Source of the DNA: Dactylosporangium vinaceum
Lineage (GTDB): Bacteria; Actinomycetota; Actinomycetes; Mycobacteriales; Micromonosporaceae
Assembly (NCBI RefSeq): GCF_019904175.1
Contig: NZ_CP061913.1
Span: 2,418,001-2,482,000, forward strand
Direction of reading: 5' to 3'
Length of the DNA: 64,000 nt
This document shows, one piece after another, positions 26,215 through 34,332 of the stretch. Numbering within the stretch: the stretch's first letter is position 1; each line of letters starts with the position of its first letter. The position numbers and the translations under genes were made by a program. The notes under the pieces were generated by a model. The model worked only from the letters and a program-made list of their open reading frames with translations, did not search any database and was not told where the DNA came from.

Positions 26215-27026
26215 ATCGCGGCGGCGAGCCGGGCCGGCTGATCGAGCGGGATCAGCGTGGCGGTGTCGTCGATCGTCACCAGCTTCCCCTGGGGGAGCAG
26301 CGCGGCCAGCCGGCGGCCGTGCTCGGGCGGCATCACCCGGTCGCCGGCCGCCCACACGACGAGCGCCGGCCGGTCGAACGTCCGCAGGTCCTCGGCGGCC
26401 CGCAGCAGGATCGCCCGGTCGGCGAAGAGCGACCGCAGGGCCCGCACCGCGTCCCGGGCGATCCCCGGCCGGGTCAGGATCGGCTCCATCCAGGCCCGCG
26501 TGGCCGCGTCGCCGCGCTTGGTGAGCCACCCGAACGCGATGGGCAGCCGCCGGGCCGGCTTCAGCCGCATCTGCTGCATGAAGGCCCGGAACAGCCCGGG
26601 CGGCAGCTTCCCGAGCGCGGCCACGGTCCGGCCGGTGAGCCCGGGCGGCAGGTTGTCGAACGCCTCGCACGCGACCAGGACGAGCCGGCCGACCCGGGGC
26701 GACGCCGCGGCCACCAGCTGCGCGACCGCCCCGCCGGTGTCGTTGCCGACGAGCGTCACGTCGCGCAGCTCCAGCCGTTCGAGCAGCTCCGTCGTGACGG
26801 CGGCGATGCCGGCGAGGGAGAGGTCGGCGTCGGCATGCACGGCCGTGCGGTGGGCGCCGAGCGGCAGGGTGGGCGCGATGACCCGGAAGCTGCGGGAGAC
26901 GTCGGCAATGACGGCATCCCACAATGTCGCGTCCATCAGCAGCCCGTGCAGCAGCACCATGACCGGCCCGTCGCCTCCGGTGTCCCGGTATTCGACGATC
27001 CCCACCCCGAGCTCGATCTCCGCCAT
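26202..27026 (-). CDS. Alpha/beta hydrolase with Asp in the nucleophile position
   Basis: 274 residues with the alpha/beta hydrolase fold: oxyanion motif LLHGLLMDATLWD, nucleophile elbow GNDTGG (about 94-99) and the acid strand VVWAAGDRVMPPEHG. The elbow has Asp rather than Ser, as in haloalkane dehalogenases. At the usual catalytic His position the sequence reads IDDTATLIPLDQP with no His. A canonical esterase mechanism is therefore unlikely. The gene lies 27 bp downstream of a TetR gene on the same strand, and a strong palindrome sits immediately before its ATG, so it is probably the TetR target. Confidence 0.85.
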   Translation of the reverse strand: MAEIELGVGIVEYRDTGGDGPVMVLLHGLLMDATLWDAVIADVSRSFRVIAPTLPLGAHRTAVHADADLSLAGIAAVTTELLERLELRDVTLVGNDTGGAVAQLVAAASPRVGRLVLVACEAFDNLPPGLTGRTVAALGKLPPGLFRAFMQQMRLKPARRLPIAFGWLTKRGDAATRAWMEPILTRPGIARDAVRALRSLFADRAILLRAAEDLRTFDRPALVVWAAGDRVMPPEHGRRLAALLPQGKLVTIDDTATLIPLDQPARLAAAIQSW

Positions 27027-27028
27027 GC

Positions 27029-27058
27029 CCTGAAGTGAACCACGTGGTTCACATCAGG
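27029..27058. promoter_or_regulatory. TetR operator between the repressor gene and the hydrolase
   Basis: The core GTGAACCACGTGGTTCAC (27035-27052) is a perfect 18-bp palindrome. Extending it gives CCTGA and TCAGG arms, a 30-bp symmetry broken only at one base pair (27034/27053). It covers the TetR stop codon and ends 3 bp before the hydrolase ATG. The length and form are typical of TetR-family operators. Repression of the hydrolase by the upstream TetR is inferred. Confidence 0.75.
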
Positions 27059-27656
27059 CGCCAGCCCCCTCCTCGCGCTCGAGGGCCCGCAGGAGCGCCC
27101 GCAGCCCGGCCTCGACCCCCTCCTCGTCGCCGCCGGTCACCCGGTCGAGCAGCAGCCCGCGCAGCGTGGCCAGGACCATCTCGGCGACCTCGGCCCGGCG
27201 CACGTCGTCCCACTCCGACGGGCACAGCGACAGCAGCGCCGGCAGGTAGACGGCTGTCGCCTCCCGGCCGAACCGCGCGTAGCGCCCCGGGTCGTACATC
27301 GCCAGCCCGGTCGACTGCTCCAGGACCCGGTGCCCGAACCGCGGATCGGTCAGCACCGGCCACAGGGCCGCGACCCGGGCGGCCAGCCCGCTCGTCGAGC
27401 CCGCCGCGGCCGCCAGCCCGGACCCGATCCGCCGCTCGCGCAGCCGGTCGACGGCCTGGACGAGCAGGTCGTCGACGCCCTCGAAGTGGTACAGCAGCAC
27501 CTTGTGCGTCGTGCCCGCGGCCCGCGCCGCCCGCCGCAGCGAGAAGTCCACGAGCCCGTTGGCGGCCAGATCCTCGACGACCTTCTCCAGCAGCTCCAGC
27601 CGCCGCGCCTCACCACGCGCAGTCCCCGCCGAGCGCCGATACCCGCTGCTCTCCAC
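27054..27656 (-). CDS. TetR-family transcriptional regulator
   Basis: 200 residues from GTG at 27656. The N-terminal TetR helix-turn-helix is clear: LLEKVVEDLAANGLVDFSLR, then AARAAGTTHKVLLYHFEGVDDL (about 15-60). The C-terminal ligand domain is Leu/Ala-rich helical. AATGCT lies 6 nt before the GTG, fitting a leaderless start. The palindrome at 27029-27058 lies at the 3' end of this gene rather than at its own promoter, so it likely controls the downstream hydrolase rather than the repressor itself. Confidence 0.88.
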   Translation of the reverse strand: MESSGYRRSAGTARGEARRLELLEKVVEDLAANGLVDFSLRRAARAAGTTHKVLLYHFEGVDDLLVQAVDRLRERRIGSGLAAAAGSTSGLAARVAALWPVLTDPRFGHRVLEQSTGLAMYDPGRYARFGREATAVYLPALLSLCPSEWDDVRRAEVAEMVLATLRGLLLDRVTGGDEEGVEAGLRALLRALEREEGAGA

Positions 27657-27734
27657 GGGGTCAGCATTCCAGCGCCCTTTTTGTACCCGCAGAGCCGGTA
27701 CCACTCCCGCCGAAGCCTTTCGTACCATGCTGCA

Positions 27735-27980
27735 ATGCTCGCGACGATGATCGCCGCGGCGGCGACGGCCGGCGTCTATGCCCTGCTCATCGCCCGCCAC
27801 GTCCTCAGGTCCACCGCCCCGGGCCGCCTGCACCGCCGCCGCGCCGCCGCCGAGGGCCTGGCCACCGCCCGCCTCTTCACCGGCGACCTGGACCGCGCCA
27901 CCTACCGCGCCGAACTCGAGACGCTGGCCGCCCTGGACGCCGCCGAGCGCCCCCTGGTGGTACCGGCCGCGGAGCACTGA
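27735..27980 (+). CDS. Small single-pass membrane protein with SHOCT-like tail
   Basis: 81 residues. One N-terminal membrane helix (MIAAAATAGVYALLIARHVL) is followed by a basic stretch and a C-terminal GDLDRATYRAELETLAALD that resembles the short C-terminal (SHOCT) domain. ATG at 27735 with TACCAT 6 nt upstream is a leaderless arrangement and decides the start. Function unknown. Confidence 0.6.
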   Translation: MLATMIAAAATAGVYALLIARHVLRSTAPGRLHRRRAAAEGLATARLFTGDLDRATYRAELETLAALDAAERPLVVPAAEH

Positions 27981-28037
27981 CCTCAATCCCGTATCTGCGC
28001 CATTGCTGTCAGTGGTGATCCATTGCCACCATTGGCC

Positions 28038-28436
28038 ATGGCGTGGGCGTGGTGGATGCGGCTGCTGCTCGCGGGATCATCGGTGCTCCTCGGCATCGGC
28101 ATCGGCATCGGCGCCGTCGCGGGCGTCGTCGCTGTCTCCCCGGTCGTGCTCGACTGGTCGTCGCACGAAGTGTGTGTCGTCGCGCGGCCATCGGGACCGG
28201 GCCCGGCTCGGCGACGCGGGCCAGGCATACGGTGGCGCCTCGGCGGTGCTGTCCGGTCTCGCGCTGTGCGGCATCGCCCTGTCGCTCGCGCTGCAGTGCC
28301 GCCCGGCATACCAGCTCGATCTGGCCAAACTTGCTGTGGACCACCCCGATTCGCTCATCGTCGACGGCGTCCAGGCGCCGGCGGACCGGGTCGACGGGGA
28401 CCGTTTCGGAACGGTGAAGTCGAACCCCGTCCGGAG
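28038..28436 (+). pseudogene. Frameshifted DUF6082-like membrane protein remnant
   Basis: An ATG at 28038 opens an N-terminal membrane helix (WMRLLLAGSSVLLGIGIGIG, VVAVSPVVLDWSS). The homology then continues in a different frame from about 28197 as RLGDAGQAYGGASAVLSGLALCGIALSL and KLAVDHPDSLIVDG. The second part matches the conserved core of DUF6082-type actinobacterial membrane proteins. Two frames are needed and the C-terminal half is missing, so the gene is broken. 28437-28738 shows no protein-like signal in any frame that I can support. Confidence 0.6.
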
Positions 28437-28738
28437 GTGCCGCCGCTGCGCTCGATTCGTCCGGGCAAGGAGCTCCGGCGGATGGTTGGCGAGGTCAGAT
28501 GCCCGGGCACATCGGCAGCGACGGATCCTCCGACCCGGCCCGGCTGCTGCAATCCGGGAGTTCCAGAGGATCCGGGTGACGTCTCGGCGCTCGGCTCGAC
28601 CATCCCGCCGTGGCCGCTTGGTCCTTCGAGCGGGAGCGGGGCCTGCCCCCTGCCGAGCGCTGCCGCCGAGCCCGGCAGCGACCGTGAGGTGCGGCGTGCG
28701 CTCCGGAGCGTGACCTCGGCGCCCGACCGCGCTCGCAG

Positions 28739-29525
28739 GTGCTGATGATCGCCGTGACGGCACTCCTGGGCACCGCGGTCGTCGACGCGCTGACCGCGCT
28801 GGCCCGGTTGCTGGGCGACCCGCGCCGCGGCGCGTTTGCCAAGCGTGTCGATCTGCTCGTCGATCCGACCCGTGACCAGGCCTGGCGGGCACTGCAGGCG
28901 GCCTCTCGAAGTGCCGAGGACACGCTGCTCGTGCATTTCGTCGGCCCTGCTGCTGGACTGGCTCCGCATCGATCAGGACGACCTGGCCGACGTGACCCGG
29001 CCCGGTGAGGGCTTCGGCCTGCCCGCGCAGGTCCTGCCGCACCGTTCGCCGGACTCCGGCGCGTTCCTGCTGACCGGCACCGGGGAGCGGCCCGGCGTGC
29101 TCACCGAGTCCCTGGTCGCGCTGCTGCAGCAGGGTGGCGGGCGGTACGACACGCCGGATTCGCTGGCCGGTCTGCTCGGCCGGCACGCCGCGGAGCACAG
29201 CTGGCCGGCTTTGCGTTTCGCCGCGACCGGCCGGGGCGGTGCCATCGCCCTGTCCCGACTCGTCCCGGCCCCGTCCGCCGACCCGTTCATCGGCCGCGAG
29301 GCGGCGATGCAGGTCGTCCTGTCATGGCTGGACCGGCCGGCCTCGCCGATACTGGAGGTGCGCGGAGACCCGGGCTCCGGGAAGTCGGCTCTGCTGCGCG
29401 CGCTGGGCCACAACACCGACGGGACCGCGTGCCGGTGGCCGGCCGCCTACGGACGGGCTGATGCTGGTCGTGTCGGGGGCCGGGCTGCGGTCGTTGCGGA
29501 TGCCGGGGGCGGTCGAGGGCTTGCA
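28739..29525 (+). pseudogene. Decayed caspase-STAND NTPase (EACC1-type) gene
   Basis: Frame 1 from 28739 gives the caspase-like segment ALARLLGDPRRGAFAKRV, DPTRDQAWRALQAASRSAED and TLLVHFVG, stopping where the catalytic 'GHG' should follow. From about 28955 a second frame continues with FLLTGTGERPGVLTESLVAL, then a STAND-type ATPase start, DPFIGREAAMQVVLSWLDRP and Walker A GDPGSGKSALLRALG (about 29370). A third frame near 29450 gives DGLMLVVSGAGLRSLRMPG. No full P-loop domain, sensor or repeat region survives. This is the layout of EACC1-associated caspase plus NTPase proteins, which are thought to act in bacterial conflict. Confidence 0.7.
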
Positions 29526-29628
29526 ATGATCTTCGCTCTGCGGTCTGCTGATCAGGCAGATCCAGGTGGCCCGTGTTGCGTCCGCCGCGTGACGGGCCGT
29601 TTCGGCACGTCCCCCGCGGGAGGCCAGC

Positions 29629-30153
29629 TTGTCTTCTTCCCAACGTGTTCGCGTGAGTGTCGACGTCGACGGCAGCCGCTACGTCGATGATGTCGAGCCG
29701 CGGACCCTTCTCGTCCACCATCTTCGTGAGCGGCTCGGCAAGGTCGGCACGGTCGTCGGGTGCGATACCAGCAACTGCGGCTCGTGCACCGTGCTCATGG
29801 GCGGCGCGGATGAGGCGCCGCGCAGTGTCAAGAGCTGCTCCGTGCTCGCCGTGCAGGCCGACGGGGCGTCGGTCATCACCATCGAGGGCCTGGCCGGGCC
29901 CGACGGCTCGCTGCACGCCGTCCAGAAGGCGTTCCACGAGCTCCATGCGCTGCAGTGCGGGTACTGCACGCCCGGGATGATCCTGGCCGCGGTCGACCTC
30001 CTGCGCGACAACGACGACCCGTCCGAGGACGAGGTGCGCGAGGGGCTCAACGGCAACCTGTGCCGCTGCACCGGCTACCAGAACATCGTGCGGGCGGTCC
30101 GGGCCGCGGCGGCCGAGCTGCGGCAGGCTCAGCGGCAGGAGGTGCAGGCATGA
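29629..30153 (+). CDS. Molybdenum hydroxylase 2Fe-2S subunit (CoxS-like)
   Basis: 174 residues. Two 2Fe-2S clusters are fully supported: Cys45, Cys50, Cys53 and Cys70 (plant-ferredoxin type), and Cys110, Cys113, Cys145 and Cys147 (QCGYCTPGM and NLCRCTGY). It passes electrons from the molybdenum site to FAD. The TTG at 29629 has GGGAGG with a 5-nt spacer and is preferred; GTG at 29653 is the alternative. It begins directly after the decayed genes, and its stop overlaps the next ATG (ATGA). Confidence 0.93.
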   Translation: MSSSQRVRVSVDVDGSRYVDDVEPRTLLVHHLRERLGKVGTVVGCDTSNCGSCTVLMGGADEAPRSVKSCSVLAVQADGASVITIEGLAGPDGSLHAVQKAFHELHALQCGYCTPGMILAAVDLLRDNDDPSEDEVREGLNGNLCRCTGYQNIVRAVRAAAAELRQAQRQEVQA

Positions 30154-32594
30154 CCTCAACGCTGGAGCCCGAGGTCGGCGCGGCCCGGCGGCGCAAGGAG
30201 GACGCGCGGCTCATCACCGGGCGGACCCGCTGGACCGACAACATCGCGCTGCCCGGGATGCTGCACCTGGCCATCCTGCGCAGCCCGCACGCCGCGGCCC
30301 GGATCGTGCGGGTCGACGTCTCCGGCGCGCTGCGGGAGCCGAACGTCGTGGCCGCGTTCAGCGGGGCCGACGTCGCCGAGATCCAGGGCAGCCTGCCGTG
30401 CGCGTGGCCGGTCACCGAGGACATCGTGCACCCGGTGCGGCCGCCGCTCGCGGTGGACTTCGTGCGCCACCACGGGGAGGCGGTCGCGGTCGTCGCCGCC
30501 CGGGACGCCGCCAGTGCGATCGACGCGCTCGAGGCCATCGAGGTCGAGTACGAGCCGTCGGAGCCGGTGCTCGACCTGGAGGCCGCGTCCCGCGACGAGG
30601 GGCTCGTCCACCCGGACAAGGGCACCAACCGGTCCTACACCTGGGTCTTCGACTCCGCGGACGCGGGCACCGGCACGAGCGTCGCCGACGTCGACGCCGA
30701 GGTGCGCATCCAGCGCCGGTACATCCAGCAGCGCCTGATCCCCGCCTTCATGGAGCCGCGCAGCGTCGTGGTGGACCCGGGCATGGGGGAGTACACCATC
30801 TGGTCGGCGACCCAGATCCCGCACATCCTGCGGGTCTTCTACGCGCTGCTCACGGGCGTGCCCGAGCACAAGATCCGGGTCATCGCGCCGGACGTCGGCG
30901 GCGGGTTCGGCGGCAAGCTGCAGGTCACGCCGGAGGAGATGATCGCGTTCCTGGCCGCCCGGCGGATCGGCCGGCCGGTCAAGTACACCGAGACGCGCGG
31001 CGACACGATGGTCTCGGCGCACCACGGGCGCGACCAGATCCAGGACATCACGCTCACCGCCCGCCGCGACGGCACGCTGACCGGCGTCGACGTCAAGCTC
31101 ATCGCGAACATGGGAGCCTACCTCGGGCTCGTCGGGCCGGGCGTGCCGATCCTCGGCGCGTTCATGTACAACTCCATCTACAAGGTCGAGGCCTACCGCT
31201 TCGAGTGCACGGGCGTCTTCACCAACACGACGATCACCGACGCCTATCGCGGTGCGGGGCGGCCCGAGGCGACCTACGCGATCGAGCGGGCCATGGACGA
31301 CCTGGCCGACGAGCTGGGCTTCGACCCGATCGAGCTGCGCCGCCGCAACTGGATCAAGGCCGAGGAGTTTCCGTTCACCACGGTCGCCGGCCTGGTCTAC
31401 GACTCCGGTGACTACGACGCGGCCACGGACAAGGCGATGGAGCTGTTCGGCTACGACGAGCTGCGGGCCGAGCAGATCAAACGCCGAGAAGCAGCGGATG
31501 TCGTACAGCTGGGGATCGGGGTGTCGACCTATACGGAGATGTGCGGCCTGGCGCCGTCGCGGATCCTCGGCGCGCTGCGGTACGCGGCGGGCGGCTGGGA
31601 GAACGCGGCCGTCCGGGTGCTGCCGACCGGCAAGGTCGAGGTCGTCACCGGCACGAGCCCGCACGGCCAGGGCCACGTGACGGCCTGGAGCCAGATCGTC
31701 GCCGACGAGCTCGGGGTGGCGTTCGACGACGTCGAGGTCCTGCACGGCGACACCCGGACCGCGCACAAGGGCCTGGACACCTACGGCTCCCGCTCCCTCG
31801 CGGTCGGCGGGGTCGCGCTCGTCGAGGCGTGCCGCAAGGTGCGCGACAAGGCCCGCACGGTCGCCGCGCACATGCTGGAGTGCAGCCCCGACGACCTCGA
31901 GTTCTCCGCGGGGGCGTTCCGGGTGCGCGGTACCCCCGATGCGGCCAAGACGATCGGGGACTGCGCGTTCGCCGTCTTCGCCGCCCACGACCTGCCCGAC
32001 GGGGTCGAGGCGTCGCTCGACGCCGACGCCACCTTCGACCCGCAGACGTTCTCCTTCCCGCACGGCACCCACCTGTGCGCGACCGAGGTCGACACGCTCA
32101 CCGGACGGGTCACGATCCGGCGGTACGTCGCCGTCGACGACGTGGGCCGGGTGGTCAACCCGCTCATCGTCGAGGGCCAGGTCCACGGCGGCGTGGCCCA
32201 GGGCATCGCGCAGGCCCTGCACGAGCAGGCGGTGTACGACGCGGGCGGCACGCTGCTGTCCGGCTCGTTCGTCGAGTACACGATCCCGACCGCGGCCGAT
32301 CTGCCGACGATCGTGAGCGACCGGACCGAGACGCCGGCGACCTCCAATCCGCTGGGGGTCAAGGGCGTCGGCGAGGCCGGTGCGATCGCCGCGACCCCGG
32401 CCGTGGTCAACGCGATTGTCGACGCGCTGCGCCCCTACGGCGTGTCCGACGTGGCGATGCCGTGCACGCCCGAGCGGGTGTGGCGGGCCCTGAAGCGTGG
32501 CCCCGGCGCCGGGGTGCGCTCCGGGCCCGCGGTCAGCGCCGAGCAGGTCATGCCCGGTGCGGTGCACGCCGACCGGCCCGGAGGTGAGTCATGA
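30150..32594 (+). CDS. Molybdopterin-binding large subunit, xanthine dehydrogenase/CoxL family (form II-like)
   Basis: 814 residues, full length. N-terminal aldehyde oxidase a/b hammerhead domain (about 20-135), then the molybdopterin-binding domains with GGGFGGKL and the active-site loop AYRGAGRPEATYAIE (Ala365-Arg371). True aerobic CO dehydrogenases (form I) carry AYRCSFR here, so this is a form II-type enzyme and is unlikely to oxidise CO. The catalytic Glu is Glu742 (GVKGVGEAGAI). The substrate is unknown: a purine, N-heterocycle or aldehyde is possible. It overlaps both neighbours by four bases. Confidence 0.93.
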   Translation: MTSTLEPEVGAARRRKEDARLITGRTRWTDNIALPGMLHLAILRSPHAAARIVRVDVSGALREPNVVAAFSGADVAEIQGSLPCAWPVTEDIVHPVRPPLAVDFVRHHGEAVAVVAARDAASAIDALEAIEVEYEPSEPVLDLEAASRDEGLVHPDKGTNRSYTWVFDSADAGTGTSVADVDAEVRIQRRYIQQRLIPAFMEPRSVVVDPGMGEYTIWSATQIPHILRVFYALLTGVPEHKIRVIAPDVGGGFGGKLQVTPEEMIAFLAARRIGRPVKYTETRGDTMVSAHHGRDQIQDITLTARRDGTLTGVDVKLIANMGAYLGLVGPGVPILGAFMYNSIYKVEAYRFECTGVFTNTTITDAYRGAGRPEATYAIERAMDDLADELGFDPIELRRRNWIKAEEFPFTTVAGLVYDSGDYDAATDKAMELFGYDELRAEQIKRREAADVVQLGIGVSTYTEMCGLAPSRILGALRYAAGGWENAAVRVLPTGKVEVVTGTSPHGQGHVTAWSQIVADELGVAFDDVEVLHGDTRTAHKGLDTYGSRSLAVGGVALVEACRKVRDKARTVAAHMLECSPDDLEFSAGAFRVRGTPDAAKTIGDCAFAVFAAHDLPDGVEASLDADATFDPQTFSFPHGTHLCATEVDTLTGRVTIRRYVAVDDVGRVVNPLIVEGQVHGGVAQGIAQALHEQAVYDAGGTLLSGSFVEYTIPTAADLPTIVSDRTETPATSNPLGVKGVGEAGAIAATPAVVNAIVDALRPYGVSDVAMPCTPERVWRALKRGPGAGVRSGPAVSAEQVMPGAVHADRPGGES

Positions 32595-33442
32595 TCCCGG
32601 TCGCGTTCGACTACGTGCGGGCGTCCACTGTGGAGGAGGCGGTGGCCGCGCTCGGTGCGGCCGAGGAGGGCAAGGTGCTGGCCGGGGGCCAGTCACTGCT
32701 GCCGGTGCTGCGGCTCCGGCTCGCCGCGCCGACGGTGCTCGTGGACCTCGCGGGGGTGGCGCAGCTGCGTGGAGTACACCTCAGGGAAGGCGCTCTGGTC
32801 ATCGGCGCGATGACCACGCACGCCGAGGTGGCGGCGTCCGACCTGGTGCGGGAGCACGCACCCCTGCTCGCCCTGGCGGCCGGCACGGTCGGTGACCGCC
32901 AGGTCCGTCACCGCGGGACGTTGGGTGGATCGCTCGCCCACGCCGACCCGGCCGCCGACCTGCCCGCTGTGGCGGCGGCCCTGGATGCGACGTACGTCGT
33001 CCAGGGTCCGGCGGGCCGGCGGTCGATCGGCGCGGCCGACTTCGCGATCGGCCTGTTCACCACCGCGCTGGCGCCGGACGAGGTGCTCGTCGAGGTGCGC
33101 CTGCCCTCGACGGCCGGCTGGGCCGTGCACTACGAGAAGTTCCACCGCACGTCGCAGTCCTGGGCGATCGTCGGCGTGGCGGCCGCGGTCCGGCGCGACA
33201 ACGGCGGTATCGGCGCGGCCCGGATCGCGCTGACGAACGTCGGCCCCGTGCCCCACCGCGCCCGCACCGTCGAGGAGGCGCTGACCGGGGCCCCGGCCAC
33301 GCCCACCGCGATCGCCGAGGCGTGCGGCCCGGCCGCGGCCGGCACCGCTCCCGTCGACGACCTGTCGGCCTCGGCGGACTACCGCCGGGAACTCGCCCGG
33401 GTCCTGACCACCCGGGCGGTGTGCAAGGCACTCGGTGTCTGA
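32591..33442 (+). CDS. FAD-binding subunit of molybdenum hydroxylase (CoxM-like)
   Basis: 283 residues. FAD-binding motifs AGGQSLLP (31-38) and TLGGSLAHADPAADLP (110-125) are intact, and the C-terminal CO dehydrogenase flavoprotein domain ends with YRRELARVLTTRAV. It accepts electrons from the 2Fe-2S subunit. The ATG overlaps the large-subunit stop by four bases. A hairpin with a T-run follows at 33467-33499, before the CoxG-like gene. Confidence 0.93.
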   Translation: MIPVAFDYVRASTVEEAVAALGAAEEGKVLAGGQSLLPVLRLRLAAPTVLVDLAGVAQLRGVHLREGALVIGAMTTHAEVAASDLVREHAPLLALAAGTVGDRQVRHRGTLGGSLAHADPAADLPAVAAALDATYVVQGPAGRRSIGAADFAIGLFTTALAPDEVLVEVRLPSTAGWAVHYEKFHRTSQSWAIVGVAAAVRRDNGGIGAARIALTNVGPVPHRARTVEEALTGAPATPTAIAEACGPAAAGTAPVDDLSASADYRRELARVLTTRAVCKALGV

Positions 33443-33466
33443 CCCGGTCGGTAGGGCTAACGTCTA

Positions 33467-33499
33467 GGTGGTCCCGGCGCTCGCTCGGCCGGGGCCACC
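33467..33499 (+). terminator. Hairpin with T-run between the FAD-subunit and CoxG-like genes
   Basis: GGTGGTCCCGG (33467-33477) pairs with CCGGGGCCACC (33489-33499) with one G-T pair, an 11-nt loop, and then GACTTTTCGG. This looks like an intrinsic terminator or attenuator inside the cox-like operon, and would lower expression of the downstream gene. TAACGT at 33458-33463 could be a -10 for a separate transcript. Confidence 0.5.
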
Positions 33500-33520
33500 G
33501 ACTTTTCGGAGGTAGGGCCC

Positions 33521-34213
33521 GTGCAACTGGAGAACTCCTTCACCGTGCCCGTCCCCGTCGACCAGGCGTGGGCGGTCCTGCTGGACATCGAGCGGATCGC
33601 GCCCTGCATGCCCGGCGCGACGCTCACCGCCGTCGAGGGCGACGACTTCACCGGCACCGTGAAGGTCAAGCTCGGCCCGGTCAGCCTGACGTTCAAGGGC
33701 ACCGGGAAGTTCGTCGAGCGCGACGAGGCTGCGCACCGGGTCGTCATCAGCGCGAACGGCGCGGACAGCCGCGGCGGTGGCACGGCCCGGGCCACTGTCA
33801 CCGCGACGCTTGCCGGTGCGGGCGACGAGACGCAGGTGAACGTCTCGACCGACCTCGACGTCACCGGCAAGGCGGCCCAGTTCGGCCGCGGGCTCATCGG
33901 CGACGTGAGCGGCCGCCTCATCGGCCAGTTCGCCGACTGCCTGGCCGGCAAGCTGGCCGGAACCCCGGTGGGAACGCCGTCCGCCTCCCCGGAGCCCGCC
34001 GCGGCGCCCGTGGAGGCCGCGCCGAGTCTCGACCTGGCCGAGTCGCGGGCGGGCGAGCCGATCGCTCCGGTGCGGCCCGAGTCCGAGGCGATCGACCTGC
34101 TCGCCGTCTCCGGTGTGGGCTCGGCCGTGCGGCGCGTGGTGCCCTACGTGATGACCGCCGCGGCCGGGTTCGCGGTGGTCTTCGGCATCGTCTGGTGGAT
34201 CCGGCGCCGCTGA
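33521..34213 (+). CDS. CoxG-like SRPBCC protein with C-terminal membrane anchor
   Basis: 230 residues. The SRPBCC/CoxG domain covers 1-150 (FTVPVPVDQAWAVLLDIERIAPCMPGA is the family hallmark; then TGKAAQFGRGLI). A Pro/Ala/Glu linker leads to a single C-terminal membrane helix (VMTAAAGFAVVFGIVWWIRRR). In Oligotropha, CoxG anchors CO dehydrogenase to the membrane, so this protein may dock the oxidoreductase to the membrane. GTG at 33521 with a GGAGG ribosome site. Confidence 0.9.
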   Translation: MQLENSFTVPVPVDQAWAVLLDIERIAPCMPGATLTAVEGDDFTGTVKVKLGPVSLTFKGTGKFVERDEAAHRVVISANGADSRGGGTARATVTATLAGAGDETQVNVSTDLDVTGKAAQFGRGLIGDVSGRLIGQFADCLAGKLAGTPVGTPSASPEPAAAPVEAAPSLDLAESRAGEPIAPVRPESEAIDLLAVSGVGSAVRRVVPYVMTAAAGFAVVFGIVWWIRRR

Positions 34214-34219
34214 TCCGGC

Positions 34220-34236
34220 GGCCCGGGTGCCGGGCC
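34220..34236 (+). terminator. Compact hairpin after the CoxG-like gene
   Basis: GGCCCGG (34220-34226) pairs with CCGGGCC (34230-34236) around a 3-nt loop, directly after the stop codon. No U-tract. Confidence 0.4.
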
Positions 34237-34332
34237 CGATGGTCCGGACCGCACTGAGCGGTCTTGATCCACAGCGCCGGTTGGTCCGATATGGTGACTT
34301 TGAGTTACTGTCGGACAACTGAAGGTGATGTC

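Noticed and set aside
28355..28969. 204-codon minus-strand open frame across the decay zone
   Set aside because: Its composition is that of an antisense shadow and it overlaps the recognisable caspase and DUF6082 remnants on the plus strand.
29629..34213. Aerobic CO dehydrogenase
   Set aside because: The large subunit active-site loop is AYRGAGR, not the AYRCSFR of true CO dehydrogenases.
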